A DNA stretch of 64,000 bases from Harmothoe impar. Taxonomy: Eukaryota; Annelida; Polychaeta; Phyllodocida; Polynoidae. Both the position numbers and the translations under genes were made by a program. Shown piece after piece: positions 53,956 to 64,000 of the stretch; the first letter of the stretch is position 1, and every line of letters begins with the position of its first letter. A model generated the notes under the pieces. It did no database searches. It saw only the letters and a list, made by a program, of their open reading frames with translations, and was not told the DNA's origin. Where the stretch lies: the NCBI GenBank assembly GCA_947462335.1, contig OX381716.1, forward strand, positions 1,862,845-1,926,844, written 5' to 3'.

Positions 53956-54461
53956 GGCGCTTGCTAGCATGACTTTCATATAAAATATGTACACATATTC
54001 ATTGATCAATGGGCAACAGTTCCCATAGGATAGAATTGTTAAATGGCAACAACATGACTATAAGAGGCAAAGTGTATATAAAGGGTACTGACGGCAGAAG
54101 GGCAATCTGCCTGAGATAGGCCATAAAAATATTGTTAGACCCAAAAAATCACTTTTTGAAAGCTTAGTGTAGTAGCATCAACTCACTTTTTCATAATATT
54201 GGATAAAGTTAACTGATAATGCCATGTAAAGATGATGGACTCAATGAAAAACACATAGTTTTCAACTCCTCCTTTGCATCTCCCCAAAGCCTGCTTAAGT
54301 CATAGCTTCTATAGACAAGGCCTTTAGAGGCTTACTGAGAGAGTGTTCATTATTCAACAACAGAGATCGTTGCAAGAGCATGTCAAAATCCCCCCCATAC
54401 AGCCATGAATGCTGCAAACTCTTCTAAAAGATGGTCAACAGTACCACTCCCCACCAATAGC

Positions 54462-54560
54462 TGAGAGATGCAGTATATCTAATAAAAACAGTGCTAAGCT
54501 GGTCTCTGGTAATGAGAGATGCAGTATATCTTATATAAACAGCACTGGTCTCTCGTAATG
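54462..54560. repeat. Tandem duplication of about 55 bases
   Basis: GAGAGATGCAGTATATCTAAT and GAGAGATGCAGTATATCTTAT each lead into ACAG(T/C)-GCT...GGTCTCT. Confidence 0.75.
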
Positions 54561-55090
54561 AGTGGATTCAGGAATGGGAGATGGTACATGTGAAGTCACT
54601 TAGAGAAACTGTAGAGTCCGATTAAGTCGAGTTAGTTAATCTGGCTGTCTTCATTTACAGTTCATTATTTGTTGTCATTAATCTGTCCTAATTATTGTGC
54701 TATGTGATGAATCTTATTGTATTGCAGACACAAAATGAGAATTCACGAGTGATATGTTGTGTTATTTGATTGCCTCATGGGTTATGAAATACTTGGGAGG
54801 TACATATAGTAGGAATGTGAAATATGACATTCTTCAGTTAAATCAAATATCTGGCACCTTACATAGTTGAGATAGGATATGAAGAGTAAAAACAAGACAC
54901 TAGAAGTGGAGAAATGATAAGGGCAAAAATTGGTCCTTTTATTGGCTGTGGTAGGTCATATGACTCCCCCAGCCAGAGAGTCACCTGGCCTCAATCATAG
55001 CAAGGTGTATATATGATATAAGTCTTAACATGTATTATCAGAAACATGTACAGCAGTTGGTAATAAGAAAATTTTACATGACATTCCCAG

Positions 55091-55124
55091 CCGGTCATGT
55101 ACGTCATGTGACGTACATGATCGG
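55091..55124. repeat. 34-bp palindrome with GTACGTCA/TGACGTAC
   Basis: CATGTACGTCATGTGACGTA with flanks pairs with itself almost perfectly. About 30 bases downstream are CCCTATAAATATTTCGGG (TATA-like, about 55156) and CCTAATAAAC (about 55183), a compact promoter-to-poly(A) arrangement that could be an LTR relic. Confidence 0.6.
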
Positions 55125-55279
55125 TTGTACATCAAGGCACTCCCCTGAGGCCCCTATAAATATTTCGGGTCTGTTCTTTTCCTAATAAACTCCCCCAAAA
55201 GACATTACAGCCAGTAGGTATGGTTAGAAGAGTTAAAATAGTGAAGTGCATGGGGTAAATCGTGGATTTTATAGTCTTC

Positions 55280-55347
55280 CGATCATGAACGGCCACCGAT
55301 CATGTACGGCCACCGATCATGTACGGCCACCGATCATGAACGGCCAC
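55280..55347. repeat. 17-bp tandem repeat, 4 copies
   Basis: CGATCATG(A/T)ACGGCCAC is repeated exactly four times. It shares GATCATGTACG with the palindrome at 55091-55124. Confidence 0.9.
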
Positions 55348-55382
55348 ATTTTAGTTGCATTGATTTGGTGAGAGTGAGCCTT

Positions 55383-55540
55383 GTGCATCCTGCCAACCCT
55401 ATTTGAGTGCCTTATCCCCATAGGGTCAGCATGATGCTTCAATGCAGCACCGGCAAGTTACTCCCCAGGGGTGCATTCATGCATCATGACGACCAAGGGC
55501 AGGATGTAGTAATGCATTATGCCATTCTTGAAGGGTTACG
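55383..55540. repeat. CATGATGC palindromic repeat, right two thirds
   Basis: GTCAGCATGATGCTTCAATGC, GCATTCATGCATCATGACGAC and GCCATTCTTGAAGGGTTA are present. Confidence 0.7.
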
Positions 55541-55860
55541 GCAGTACATTGCTAAGAGGCAACATTTGTGGTCATGATGAACCAATGCAGCTACAAGGTC
55601 ATTGAACTGCCTGACCTTGGGTTTTAATCCTGCATGGGCCCCATACACTGATAGTCTTAATATCAGTGTAGAGTGGCTATCCCAGATAAGTCTGAACAGG
55701 TCTAAGCAATGACCAGGAAATGACCCTGCCATGACTTATGAAGCCGGGGCCATTTCTCTCCATGCCTCCCTCCACATTACCCCCCACCCCTCCCATCTAC
55801 CAAGGTGTGAATGCTCAAGGCAGGTTCATTTTTGGGGCTGCCTTAACCCTCTACTTGTTA

Positions 55861-56319
55861 TGTAACAGGTCCGGGAAATGAAGGGAAACCCTCCCCAGAG
55901 CCATTATTTACACCAGTGTTAATTTTCACAACGCAGGTAGGTGTGAAAACACTGCAGGGCTAGAATTAGCAACGGTTTTGCTTGCAGCATAAACACAACA
56001 GGGCTAAAATTAGCCATGGTTTTCTTATAACCCATTTGCTGAATTTTCTATCAATTTGCTGTTAAATGTTTATATCCCATAAGATAGATTAGTGTATGCT
56101 CTTGAATCATACATGGGGAATAGTGAATCATACATGGGATTGCCATGAAATCACATATAAATAAGCTTTTTCTATAGACTTTCCCTCTGTACTCCTCCAC
56201 AACACCCAGTAGGCAGTGAGCCCTGCAGTGTTTTCACACCTACCTGCATTGTGAAAATTAACACTGGTGTTAATAACGGCTCTGGGGAGGGTTTCCCTTC
56301 ATTTCCCGGATCTGTGTAA
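55861..56319. mobile_element. Hairpin-type MITE with 95-bp arms and TGTAA duplication
   Basis: The left arm begins CAGGTCCGGGAAATGAAGGG (55866) and the right arm ends CCCTTCATTTCCCGGATCTG (56314). The arms are complementary for about 95 bases, with AACACTGGTGTTAAT-like inner parts. TGTAA flanks both ends (55861-55865, 56315-56319). No ORF is inside. The family is unassigned. Confidence 0.85.
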
Positions 56320-56739
56320 TGCCATTGAATACACGTCCCTCTAGGCCTTTCTGGTGTGTTAGTAAAGAATACACATACAAATATGATTTAAAATTAAGTT
56401 TTCTCTGCTGCTATACTTCTGGTACCAAAGTTCTCCCGGATTTTACTAGATTATATTGTGGTTCTACTGATGGGGTGCTTTTTTTCCGTCACAAATTTGG
56501 CACACCAGTCACATTTGCATTCTTCTGAGAATAGAGAGCTACTCTCTCCCATGTCCGGTGCAAGTGTTTAGTATACTACTTAGAAAAATCATTGGGAGAT
56601 ATTTTGAAATACTAAATTGCTAATACATATAGTTCTCCTTCCATTTATGATGATTTCACGATAGAAAAGTGAAGGCAAATGTCTGAAATATCTATTACAA
56701 AAAGGCACTTCTATGATTTAAGAGCAGGGTCATTTTCCA

Positions 56740-57020
56740 CAATGGCTTCATAAGCCAGGGTGAAAAATGACTACAGGTTAAAAAGTCGCTTGCATAGTCA
56801 TTGCCAGCCCCTGCTGAATGACGAGCTGACATTCAAAATGACTAATGCAAAACTAAGGCCATAACCTAAATGACTTAGCTTTACACTCATGGGAATGGAA
56901 TGACTAAGGTTGGTTGGGCACTACTGACTCTACCTGACAGTATCTAACCATGGTTGGTCGTATAGGGAGCCAAAAAGTGACTAACCAGGTTTGTAGCTAT
57001 TGACTAAGTTCTGGAGTCAA
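56740..57020. repeat. Dispersed repeat, inverse partner of 10260-10570
   Basis: Repeated GACTAA/CTAACC blocks, CGTATAGGGAGCC and CAAAGATTATCTGTGTGG match the earlier copy in inverse orientation. Confidence 0.45.
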
Positions 57021-57054
57021 AGATTATCTGTGTGGTGTTTCAATTGCTATGTGC

Positions 57055-57260
57055 TTGATCATCATGATGAGTGAATCCAGACCTGGTAGGTAACTTGGAA
57101 GGACTGCATTTATGCATGATTTAGACTCGTTGGGAGTGCATCACTCATATACTTTAGGGTCGACATAGTGCTTGAACCCAGCACTGGTGAGCAAGTAGGT
57201 AAGGCTGCATTCATTCTTCATAACTTTAAAGGGCATGATAGACTAATGCACCTTATAGGG
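57055..57260. repeat. CATGATGC repeat, degenerate copy
   Basis: TGATCATCATGATGAGTGAAT, GTCGACATAGTGCTTGAACC and GGCATGATAGACTAATGC match the family layout. Confidence 0.55.
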
Positions 57261-57559
57261 TCCAGTCCAGTCCTGTAAATGTAGTAAGCAGCAGTTGGGT
57301 ATGTGACTTTTCTATCTTTAGCTCTGCTGAAATTGTCTGTTGTACATTGCCCATCACCGAATGGTGTATAGAATAACAGAAAGTCAAAAAATTATTGCAT
57401 GTACATTCAACATGAAAAAACAACATTCAATATTTAATGTATGTACATGTATTTCTCTCTGGGCTAATGCATTCTTGTTAGATTTGATTTGTCTCCGAGT
57501 CCCTGTTTATTAAGTTAATCCTATTTAATGATGCTGAGTGCGTTAATACATCAAGTCCT

Positions 57560-57690
57560 TTGTCGTACCAAATGCAGCTCTGATGAGTAACTGACCCAGG
57601 CTGCACTCATGCATCATGCCGACCTTACCCAAGCTTTACTTGAGAGGCTGAGTTGTCTTTTAGCGACATGCCGTCCTTAAAGGCTAATGG
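57560..57690. repeat. CATGATGC repeat, fragment
   Basis: AATGCAGCTCTGATGAGTAAC, CATGCATCATGCCGACC and GACATGCCGTCCTTAAAGGC are recognisable. Confidence 0.55.
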
Positions 57691-58610
57691 AGTGATTGAG
57701 GCAGATGTAGCTGATATAACAAAAACTACAGTCACTGTCTGGGACAAGCTCCCTGCACACAAAGCTAATGCCTCTCTGCTGATGACATTACATTCAAAAT
57801 ATTTCATGGAGTTAAAATCATATTTCAGCTCCTGCATGGCTTGTAGGCACAGCAGCAGTTTCTGTAAAAGTGAGTTGCCTAAAGCTCAGTGAGTGTATGG
57901 CTGTAGGCAGAGTGGTGGTTTTTGTATGACTGAGTGGCCTACAGCCCCTGCAGCAGTCGTGTGGATTAGAAACATCCACCTCTATGTGAACATCAGGCTA
58001 AATGCTACATGAACACTCGATGGGTGCCTTGGTCATCATGATGCATGAATGCAGCCCTTTTATGCTTTCTTACTTTGAAGCTTACATCAAATTGGTTTCC
58101 ATGATATCTGTGCCTGTGGTCGACATAATTCAACTAAGTTAAGAATCAGTCTTGTGTCTCCAAATGAGGGACCTTGAGGATATGGGATACTTATATAGCT
58201 TGACATTCTCTGCCTTCACTGACTATAAGAATCAAGGACAACAATGCAGGAGACTATGATTAATCAAAAAGCACTTTCCATAGAATCATTTTTATAGACA
58301 GGACAGAGCAAGGCAGCCATTCTGCCATCATGATTCCTAAAGGCCTAGCTCTATGCCCTGTCTATGACAGATTATGTGATCTTTGTTTTGTCATGCAGTG
58401 CTGCACTCTCCTGGGACAGAGGCAACTACGCTTTATACACAAGCTGACATCCATTGTTGTCAGTTCTACCCTAACTGTAGATGTAGGCCCTTAGAAGGAA
58501 GAGCTCTAGTAAATGTCACTATGACCTTGAACTTGGATTTTGCTTGTTTTTGGAGATCCCTGCCAGTATAGGTTGGAGCCAGTTTACAGGAAGCAGAATG
58601 AATGATGGTA

Positions 58611-58758
58611 CCCAGCTAACAAAAAACATTTTTTTACATCAAAATAATGTATTAAATTTTACATAACTTCATGTCAAACTAAAGAGCCTTAGAAAAACAT
58701 TGACATATAACATTAAATAACGTTATAAAATGGTGTATAATGTTATTTGTTTACTGGG
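58611..58758. mobile_element. Short TIR element, family CCCAG, copy 2 (inverted)
   Basis: CCCAGCTAACAAAAAACATT ... TTATTTGTTTACTGGG is the reverse of 23023-23173 with moderate divergence. TA flanks both sides. Confidence 0.75.
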
Positions 58759-60659
58759 TAGTAGTTCCAGCATACTTAGTTTCCAGTTCCAGTTCATATT
58801 TGCTGGTTTCAAGCTAACTGCAGGGACGGCCTAAACACAGCAAAACCTCAAGTGCAAGTCATGGTGGTGTTTCTAAGTACCAGCATGGCATGTGGGACAA
58901 GTATGGTCCTGAAGGTAGCTTTACTGCCTCCCCTAACGCTACCAATCCTAGATGTTGAGTTACAGGTTGTGAAGCCTAAGCCCTAGATTTGGAACAAGAC
59001 CAAGAACATACTGGCAGCCTGATACCTCAGCTAGAGATTTAAACCCCACAGAGAACCCTTCTCATCACTCCAGAACGAGCACCACATCGAGAGGCCATAC
59101 TTGCAGAGCATCCAAACGAGAGGACATTAACAGATATTGCACTGTGCAGAATTCTAGATGCCTGTTTCTGGCCATTCCCAACATGATGGGGGGTCATTGA
59201 GAAGGTTGTTATGACAACCTCCCAGGTCATGATGGGTGCTCCTTATTAGTTTCTGGTTACTAATATCAGCCAGTGCCTCTCATATATGGGAGTGTGGGTA
59301 TTTGTCATTCCTCCCCCAGCTGCTCCCCTCCCTCTGCTGCTGGCATGTAAAGGCTGGCCTGTGCTTAAACCTATTGTTATTAGAATTGCATTCAACCTGT
59401 CAAACATATTTCCCAGTCAAAGCTGATATGTTATATTAACAGAGTATGAGACATTTTAGCAGTAGCCTGATTTGTAAAGCACATCTCTCTCAGTCACTTT
59501 TGCAACATTATGATTCAATCTGTGCTGCCTGTTACAAGAAGCAAGAATTCATCAGAATCTTGGCTGTTTCCCTGCAAACCTGCTATGGGAGCTAAGTACC
59601 TAAACATAGTACCCATAAAGCCAGGACCCTTACCTTGTTGTGATAGTGTCTGGCATTTCTGGGTGAGGTACTAGGAGTTGGGTGCTAAGAGCTGCTGGGA
59701 GTTCAGTTGAGGTAGAGGATGTAGGATGTACTATATTGCTGTAAGGTCCTTGGTGAGTAAGCCATAGCCATAGAAATTACAGTTGTGCTTTTGAAGGTGT
59801 ATCAAGATGTTGTTTAGCGAAGATGACCCCTATAAATACCTACTTAAATAGTCTTTTCCTACCAAACAGCCTTGAGTGAATTATCCTTTTTTTAAATCAG
59901 ACCTCCATGCCCCCCTCCTCACAGTACGACTAAATATTTGCCAAATAGTCAAATTCAAACTTCCTAACTTACCTAAACCATAACTTTATGAGCATTGATA
60001 TTTATCTTCATAATTCTGTATATATATGTTCATCATTTTGCACCTTCTAGAATGCATGAAGCTAGTACGGTTAGCAGTATTAAAATGTGATGCTGCCTGT
60101 AAGGGTTAACATGATTATAGGGAATGTTATGAAGAACTCTATACATGGGGAAACATGATGTATTAGGTGTGGCTATCAGCAACCAGTTTGTATAACATAC
60201 CCCATGTACACAAACATTTAGGGGTCGGTTACACCTGATCGTATGATGTACTCCATACCACACATACATTAACCTGGACTGTGACATGTTAGATAAATAA
60301 AAAGCACAACTGCTTGCTGCTAAATGTCTTTCACTACCCACACCATCCATCACATATCAGTCACATACATTCAGGAATAGGAAGTTAGATGATAGCAGAG
60401 TCCTTGATTGATCATATGGAACACAAATACCTCGCCCAAGGCAAATACACAGTGAGTCATGTTGATACCACAAAACATGGTAATTTTGTATTAGTCTGTC
60501 GTGTGTGATTTAACATAACAAAGTAGTAAAGAGAGTTTTATGGCCACCAGTGGAGCAGGTGATGAAGTCAAACCAAAACACCTATTTAAGAAAAAAAAAT
60601 CGAAAAAAGCAGAGGAAATGTGTAGACTTGGAAGAATTCCATTAAAGATGTAACTGTTT

Positions 60660-60915
60660 GTGAGTTACTCTTTAAGATGGCATGTCACTAAAGGCTGATA
60701 TTTGCTGTCATGATGTACATATGCAGCCCCAGTGAGTAACTCAACAGCGCTGCATTGGTGCATCATGCCGACCCTTTGGGAGTGTATGTATCATAAAAGG
60801 TCGGCATGATGCTTGAATGCAGCACTTCGTGGTTACTTGCAAGGGCAACATTAATGCATCATTTTGACTACTGGCATGATGCATCAACGCATCATTTTGT
60901 CCTTAAAGGGTCGAC
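60660..60915. repeat. CATGATGC palindromic repeat, full-length copy
   Basis: Starts CTTTAAGATGGCATGTCAC and ends CCTTAAAGGGTCGAC. The inner blocks are GCTGTCATGATGTACATATGC, GGTGCATCATGCCGACCC and CGGCATGATGCTTGAATGC. It is the best copy for deriving the consensus. Confidence 0.8.
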
Positions 60916-61319
60916 AGCTAACAGGGATCATTTAAGACCTCCAACACCAGGAAGCATCTGTTTTATATCTAGAGTCATTCTGTTCTGCAGTACAATCTCC
61001 TCTGCAGAGCAAAAATGATTTTAAAAAAACTCAATGATATATAATTATATATATATATATATGGATGATGGAGAAAAATCAGCCCAGAAGTTACCCAGAT
61101 AGTCACATGACACCAGAACTGATCATCCCCCCACCCCAGGGGCTTCCCCTTAACTATTAGACTGTCCTGCTCCGAGGAGGGAATGTAAATGGCTGCCATC
61201 CTGTCTGCCATTTTGACAAAAATTTAGGTTTGCGGGTAACTGCATACAAAGCCAAAACACCAGCAACCAGCCCATTGCTGGTTCAAGTCAGGCCATGATT
61301 CGTTGCAAGTAACCAGCTC

Positions 61320-61620
61320 TCTGTCCAATCAGAGAATCTGAAGTAGTCAGTGCATGCACATATTTATAGGCTGCCTGCCTCAACAGGCAGTGCTAGGCGA
61401 GGTACGTGCAAGACCCCCAGCTGAGTTTTGATTGACAGGTGAGACAGGCCAAGGGCGGGGCCTCCCGGGCTGCCATAATTAAATCTGAATCAAGAAACAC
61501 CTCCTGATTGCTGCAGTAGTTCTACCTTCCACCACCGAGGGGGCGTGGTGGTGGCTCATTATTTAATAGTCCTATCTCTGCCCCTGGTGGTCTTATTGCC
61601 CCCCCTAGCAGTCCATGTTA
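61320..61620. promoter_or_regulatory. Promoter-like region: CCAAT, TATA, GC-rich downstream
   Basis: GTCCAATCAGAG (about 61322) and GCACATATTTATAGGC (about 61357) are followed by the hairpin CTGCCTGCCTCAACAGGCAG. Then comes GGGCGGGGCCTCCCGGG (about 61455) and a GGGGGCGTGGTGGTGG block. No downstream ORF is recognised, so it may be an old LTR or an enhancer. Confidence 0.35.
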
Positions 61621-61839
61621 CATACCGTCACTCCACTCATGTAACATCAGCATCTCTGCATTAGGTTAAGTTTTGACTTGTGTAGGTGCATTTTATCCTC
61701 TCAAGTCCAACATATTTATATTATCAAAAAAATGTGAATTTAATCAAAGTATCATGTCAAATTCGTACTAACTGGTTTTTAGATAAGCCCTACGTTGACA
61801 CGTGAAACCTCTCATTATTTTTAGTATCACACATCACTG

Positions 61840-61945
61840 AAATCTTTTTGTGGCCATGATGCACAAATGCAGCACTTGAAAGTCACTCATGCATCATGAC
61901 AACCAACGGCATTATGCACAAAGGTATAGCGCCGTCCTTAAAGAT
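61840..61945. repeat. CATGATGC repeat, short copy
   Basis: TGGCCATGATGCACAAATGCA, CATGCATCATGACAACC and GCGCCGTCCTTAAAG are present. Confidence 0.6.
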
Positions 61946-62367
61946 TGCTTTTGCAAATTTTTTTAATGGGCTGCATGATGCAGTCCATGCACTGGACATT
62001 TCACCTTTTCTGCACAGCTTTCTTGCCTTCTGTCAATGAACGTCTCACTCTGGGGCAGAGTTGTTGCACAGACAAAGCATGGAGTAGCTGCTCAAAGAGT
62101 GGGAGGTATATTTATTGGGGGAAACTTTAGCTGAGACACATGTTGCCCCCTGGGGGTGGTATCTAAGGGGACATCCGGGGCACGGATAAGGCAGCCATTT
62201 TGTATTAATCTCCCAGTGGGAGGGCTAATACACAAACAGATCTACATGTAGAGTATGATGGGTGGGAGTTTCATAGGGACAAGGACACATGGTGATGGGT
62301 CTTTTATATCATTGTGGGGGATGTTTGATTATCATATTTATTGAAACGCATAGTTACTGTATACTGT

Positions 62368-62576
62368 TTAACCCTTGGAGGATGGATGTAACTAAAAGAC
62401 AACATTTGTTGTCTTTATGTACCAATGCAGCACGGAGAATGCCAAACATTGGGGATTGTCTCAACCCTGTATGGTAAGCAGGATGCTTGAATGCAGTGCT
62501 GGCGGGTTACTTGCGATAGCTGCATTTATGCATCATGACAATCGAATCAAGGATGCATTAAGATATCGTCCATCCA
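62368..62576. repeat. CATGATGC repeat interrupted by Maverick copy B
   Basis: TTAACCCTTGGAGGATGG starts a copy that proceeds through CAGGATGCTTGAATGCAG and GCATTTATGCATCATGACAA to ATATCGTCCATCCA. The expected right end (a relative of TTAAAGGGTTA) is missing; Maverick DNA begins at 62577. Confidence 0.7.
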
Positions 62577-62640
62577 AGTAGTATTGTATGTATCGGAACG
62601 GGACTATAGTTAAGTACTGTTTATTACTCAATCGACCTGC
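62577..62640 (-). mobile_element. Terminal repeat, left end of Maverick copy B
   Basis: Its reverse complement is nearly identical to 7669-7731 (GATTGAGTAATAAACAGT and AGTCCCGTTCCGATACATAC both present). It is followed by CTGCAGCCAATCAGAGGCC, as in copy A1. Confidence 0.85.
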
Positions 62641-62925
62641 AGCCAATCAGAGGCCTCCCTTTTGGCGGGAAATTCAAAAGCAGCCAATGAGAGGCCTCCC
62701 TTTTGGCGGGAAATTCAAATAGGTCACGTGACCGGAAGTGACCTACTTCCGGTCACGTGACCTTTGGGCGGGAAATTCAAATAGGTCACGTGACCGGAAG
62801 TGACCTACTTAAGAGGGTCACGTGACCACCATGTTGGCGGGAAATTCAAATAGGTCACGTGACGGGAAGTGACCTACTTAAGGGGGTCACGTGACTACTA
62901 GGTTGGCTTTCAAAATAAGTCACTT
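62641..62925. repeat. Subterminal array of copy B with E2F-like sites
   Basis: TTTGGCGGGAAA occurs at 62661 and 62702, with TTTGGGCGGGAAA at about 62763 and TTGGCGGGAAA at about 62834. These are interleaved with GGTCACGTGACC, GGAAGTGACCTACTT and CCAATCAGAGG/CCAATGAGAGG. The TTTGGCGGGAAA words match the E2F consensus. Arrays at 7308 and 8368 share the CACGTG, GGAAGT and CCAAT parts but have ATGGCGGC in place of the E2F-like word. Confidence 0.85.
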
Positions 62926-62967
62926 GAGATTTTGATGGATAAATAAATTTAAAAAAAGAAAAAAAAA

Positions 62968-62989
62968 GCAAGCTGAAAAAAGCTTGCTA
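62968..62989. repeat. Small perfect hairpin
   Basis: AGCAAGCT and AGCTTGCT arms flank GAAAAA, embedded in A-rich DNA. Confidence 0.7.
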
Positions 62990-63039
62990 AAAAATAATTT
63001 AAAAATGTGGCTCTTTTTTTCTAGGGGGAGAGGGGCACT

Positions 63040-63100
63040 CTGGGGGGCACTCTTTAAGATGCATGGGGGGGGAGGGGGGGGAGGGGGGGGGGAGGGGCAG
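63040..63100. repeat. G-rich tract with TTTAAGATGCATGGGG
   Basis: It is the reverse-complement counterpart of the C-rich tract at 6911-7075. Confidence 0.75.
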
Positions 63101-63115
63101 GGTTTTTTAAGAGTG

Positions 63116-63164
63116 AGACTCGCTTCTCTGCCCTCTCTAAAAGAGAGGGCAGAGAGGCGAGTCT
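63116..63164. repeat. Hairpin with 23-base arms
   Basis: Arms AGACTCGC...CCCTCTCT and AGAGAGGG...GCGAGTCT pair with one mismatch around a 3-base loop. Position and size correspond to the 42-bp palindrome of copy A, with different sequence. Confidence 0.85.
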
Positions 63165-63224
63165 ACTTACCATGAAAGGTATCATGATTGCGTTTATGAT
63201 GATGTGCATCATGATGTGACTATC

Positions 63225-63425
63225 TTACAACTTTATGAGAAATAAGCAAGACATGGGCGTACTTACACGGGCTATTTGTAAACTAATGAATGTGACTTCT
63301 TCGTTAAAATCAGTATCTACAACTCTTTTAAGCCTAAGGCTTTTTCTTGAGTTTATTCTTTTGTTCAATTTCGGGCCCACCTCAAAAGAGGAATAGGCCC
63401 TCTGTAGCACTTGTCGCTTGCTCAT
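63225..63425 (-). CDS. Small ORF near the left end of copy B
   Basis: This ORF has 66 residues from the Met at 63425 (MSKRQVLQRAYSSFEVG), basic in the middle (KLNKRINSRKSLRLKR). It reads toward the element terminus, as the Death-domain gene of copy A does. A GTGTAAGTAC sequence near its end could be a splice donor, so it may be a first exon. Its first five residues equal those of the PC4-like protein (MSKRQ), which may be chance. Function unknown. Confidence 0.25.
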   Translation of the reverse strand: MSKRQVLQRAYSSFEVGPKLNKRINSRKSLRLKRVVDTDFNEEVTFISLQIARVSTPMSCLFLIKL

Positions 63426-64000
63426 CAATCAGAGCCGGGGTGTAGAAGGCCCCTGCCCTGTCGGGTACGTTCTCCCTCTGGTACGTTTTTGGTTAGTTTG
63501 GAGCTCTCAGTCGACTGTCTTATCCACCTTAAAAAAACCAGACTTTCGGTGTCTCATGATAAAACTGGTGCCTTATACTAAGTGCTGGATTACTTTCTCA
63601 TTTTTTTAGTGTTCTATCCGATGCTTATTTAATTTTTGCACTGATAAAAACGGTTAGCTTGTACAAACACGCGGTCTATTTAAGTGTTAAGTGTAGAAAA
63701 TGAACAGAACAGTGCACAGAAAATAGAGCTACCGACTACATTTCGCCCAGTCACTCAGCGGAGAACAAAAGAACTACTGACGTAGTGTACCCGCTATTCC
63801 GACAGTTGGCGCCACCGTTATACTTTTCCCGCGTGCGACATGAAGCCCTGGGGCGGGTACTGGCTGTTTTGGTTGTAGGTACCGAAACATAAAAAACTAC
63901 AGCCAGCCCAATGTCATGGTGAGACAGCTCTCTTATTTTTACCTTGAGTAGCGTCCGTAGGGCCTATGACAAAACTTAGTCCCGTACACTGAGCAGCTTG
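63426..64000. other. Interior of Maverick copy B to the window edge
   Basis: No ORF is recognised. The base composition is GC-richer near 63780-63860 (GGCGCCACCG, CTGGGGCGGGTACTGG). Confidence 0.3.

Larger units (their letters stand above)
62577..64000 (-). mobile_element. Left end of a second Maverick/Polinton copy (B)
   Basis: It begins AGTAGTATTGTATGTATCGG, the inverse of the termini at 7731 and 8766, and continues to the window edge. It holds a subterminal array, two hairpins, a G-rich tract matching the C-rich tract of copy A, and a small minus-strand ORF. The orientation of the whole element cannot be known because its other end is outside; the strand given follows similarity to copy A's right end. 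Confidence 0.8.

Noticed and set aside
8766..62577. The 54-kb interval could be one giant element bounded by the two inverted Maverick ends
   Set aside because: The termini point the wrong way: a right end lies at 8766 and a left end at 62577, so they bound two elements outside the interval, with host DNA between.

Overview
This window is animal nuclear DNA. It has no compact gene order and no bacterial signals. It holds long gene-poor stretches, many interspersed palindromic repeats, minisatellites, a LINE with an APE-type endonuclease, a Ty3/gypsy LTR element, and Maverick/Polinton (adintovirus-like) DNA at both ends. The repertoire suggests a marine invertebrate, but the species cannot be fixed from sequence alone. 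I found no convincing host protein-coding gene, rRNA or tRNA.

Layout. (1) Positions 1-8766 are virus-like Maverick/Polinton DNA. The minus strand carries a protein-primed family B DNA polymerase, cut by the left edge, with a short zinc-finger leader ORF behind an in-frame stop. It also carries a low-complexity protein ending in a PC4-like ssDNA-binding domain. The plus strand carries a small protein with two tandem Death domains. A regulatory array and an element terminus follow, ending at 7731. A second piece (7732-8766) has remnants of a capsid protein and an adenain-type protease, then another array and another terminus at 8766. (2) Positions 8767-13380 are repeat-rich host DNA ending in a 50-bp minisatellite of about 20 copies. 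(3) About 13540-19055 is a LINE. Its intact ORF1 carries a C-terminal NADAR (YbiA-like) domain, and its ORF2 (APE plus RT) is broken by frameshifts. (4) Positions 19056-26188 are host repeats. (5) Positions 26189-38658 are a nearly intact Ty3/gypsy element. It has 521-bp LTRs that differ at only three positions, a CTTC target duplication, gag, pol and an extra 1021-residue ORF with zinc-finger-like motifs. (6) Positions 38659-62576 are gene-poor host DNA with a solo LTR of the same family (43279-43799, target duplication CATG), several MITE-like families and minisatellites. (7) Positions 62577-64000 are the left end of a second Maverick/Polinton copy, inserted at the edge of a host palindromic repeat.

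How the parts relate. The polymerase and PC4-like genes look like the replication module of the Maverick. The Death-domain gene looks like its host-interaction gene. The terminal arrays carry E-box, ETS, CRE, CCAAT, YY1-like and E2F-like motifs, which suggests promoter or origin control tied to host transcription factors. The most unusual observations are the tandem Death-domain gene in a Maverick, the NADAR-LINE ORF1 fusion, the third ORF of the gypsy element with an element-wide excess of TTCGA, and the E2F/CACGTG-rich Maverick termini.
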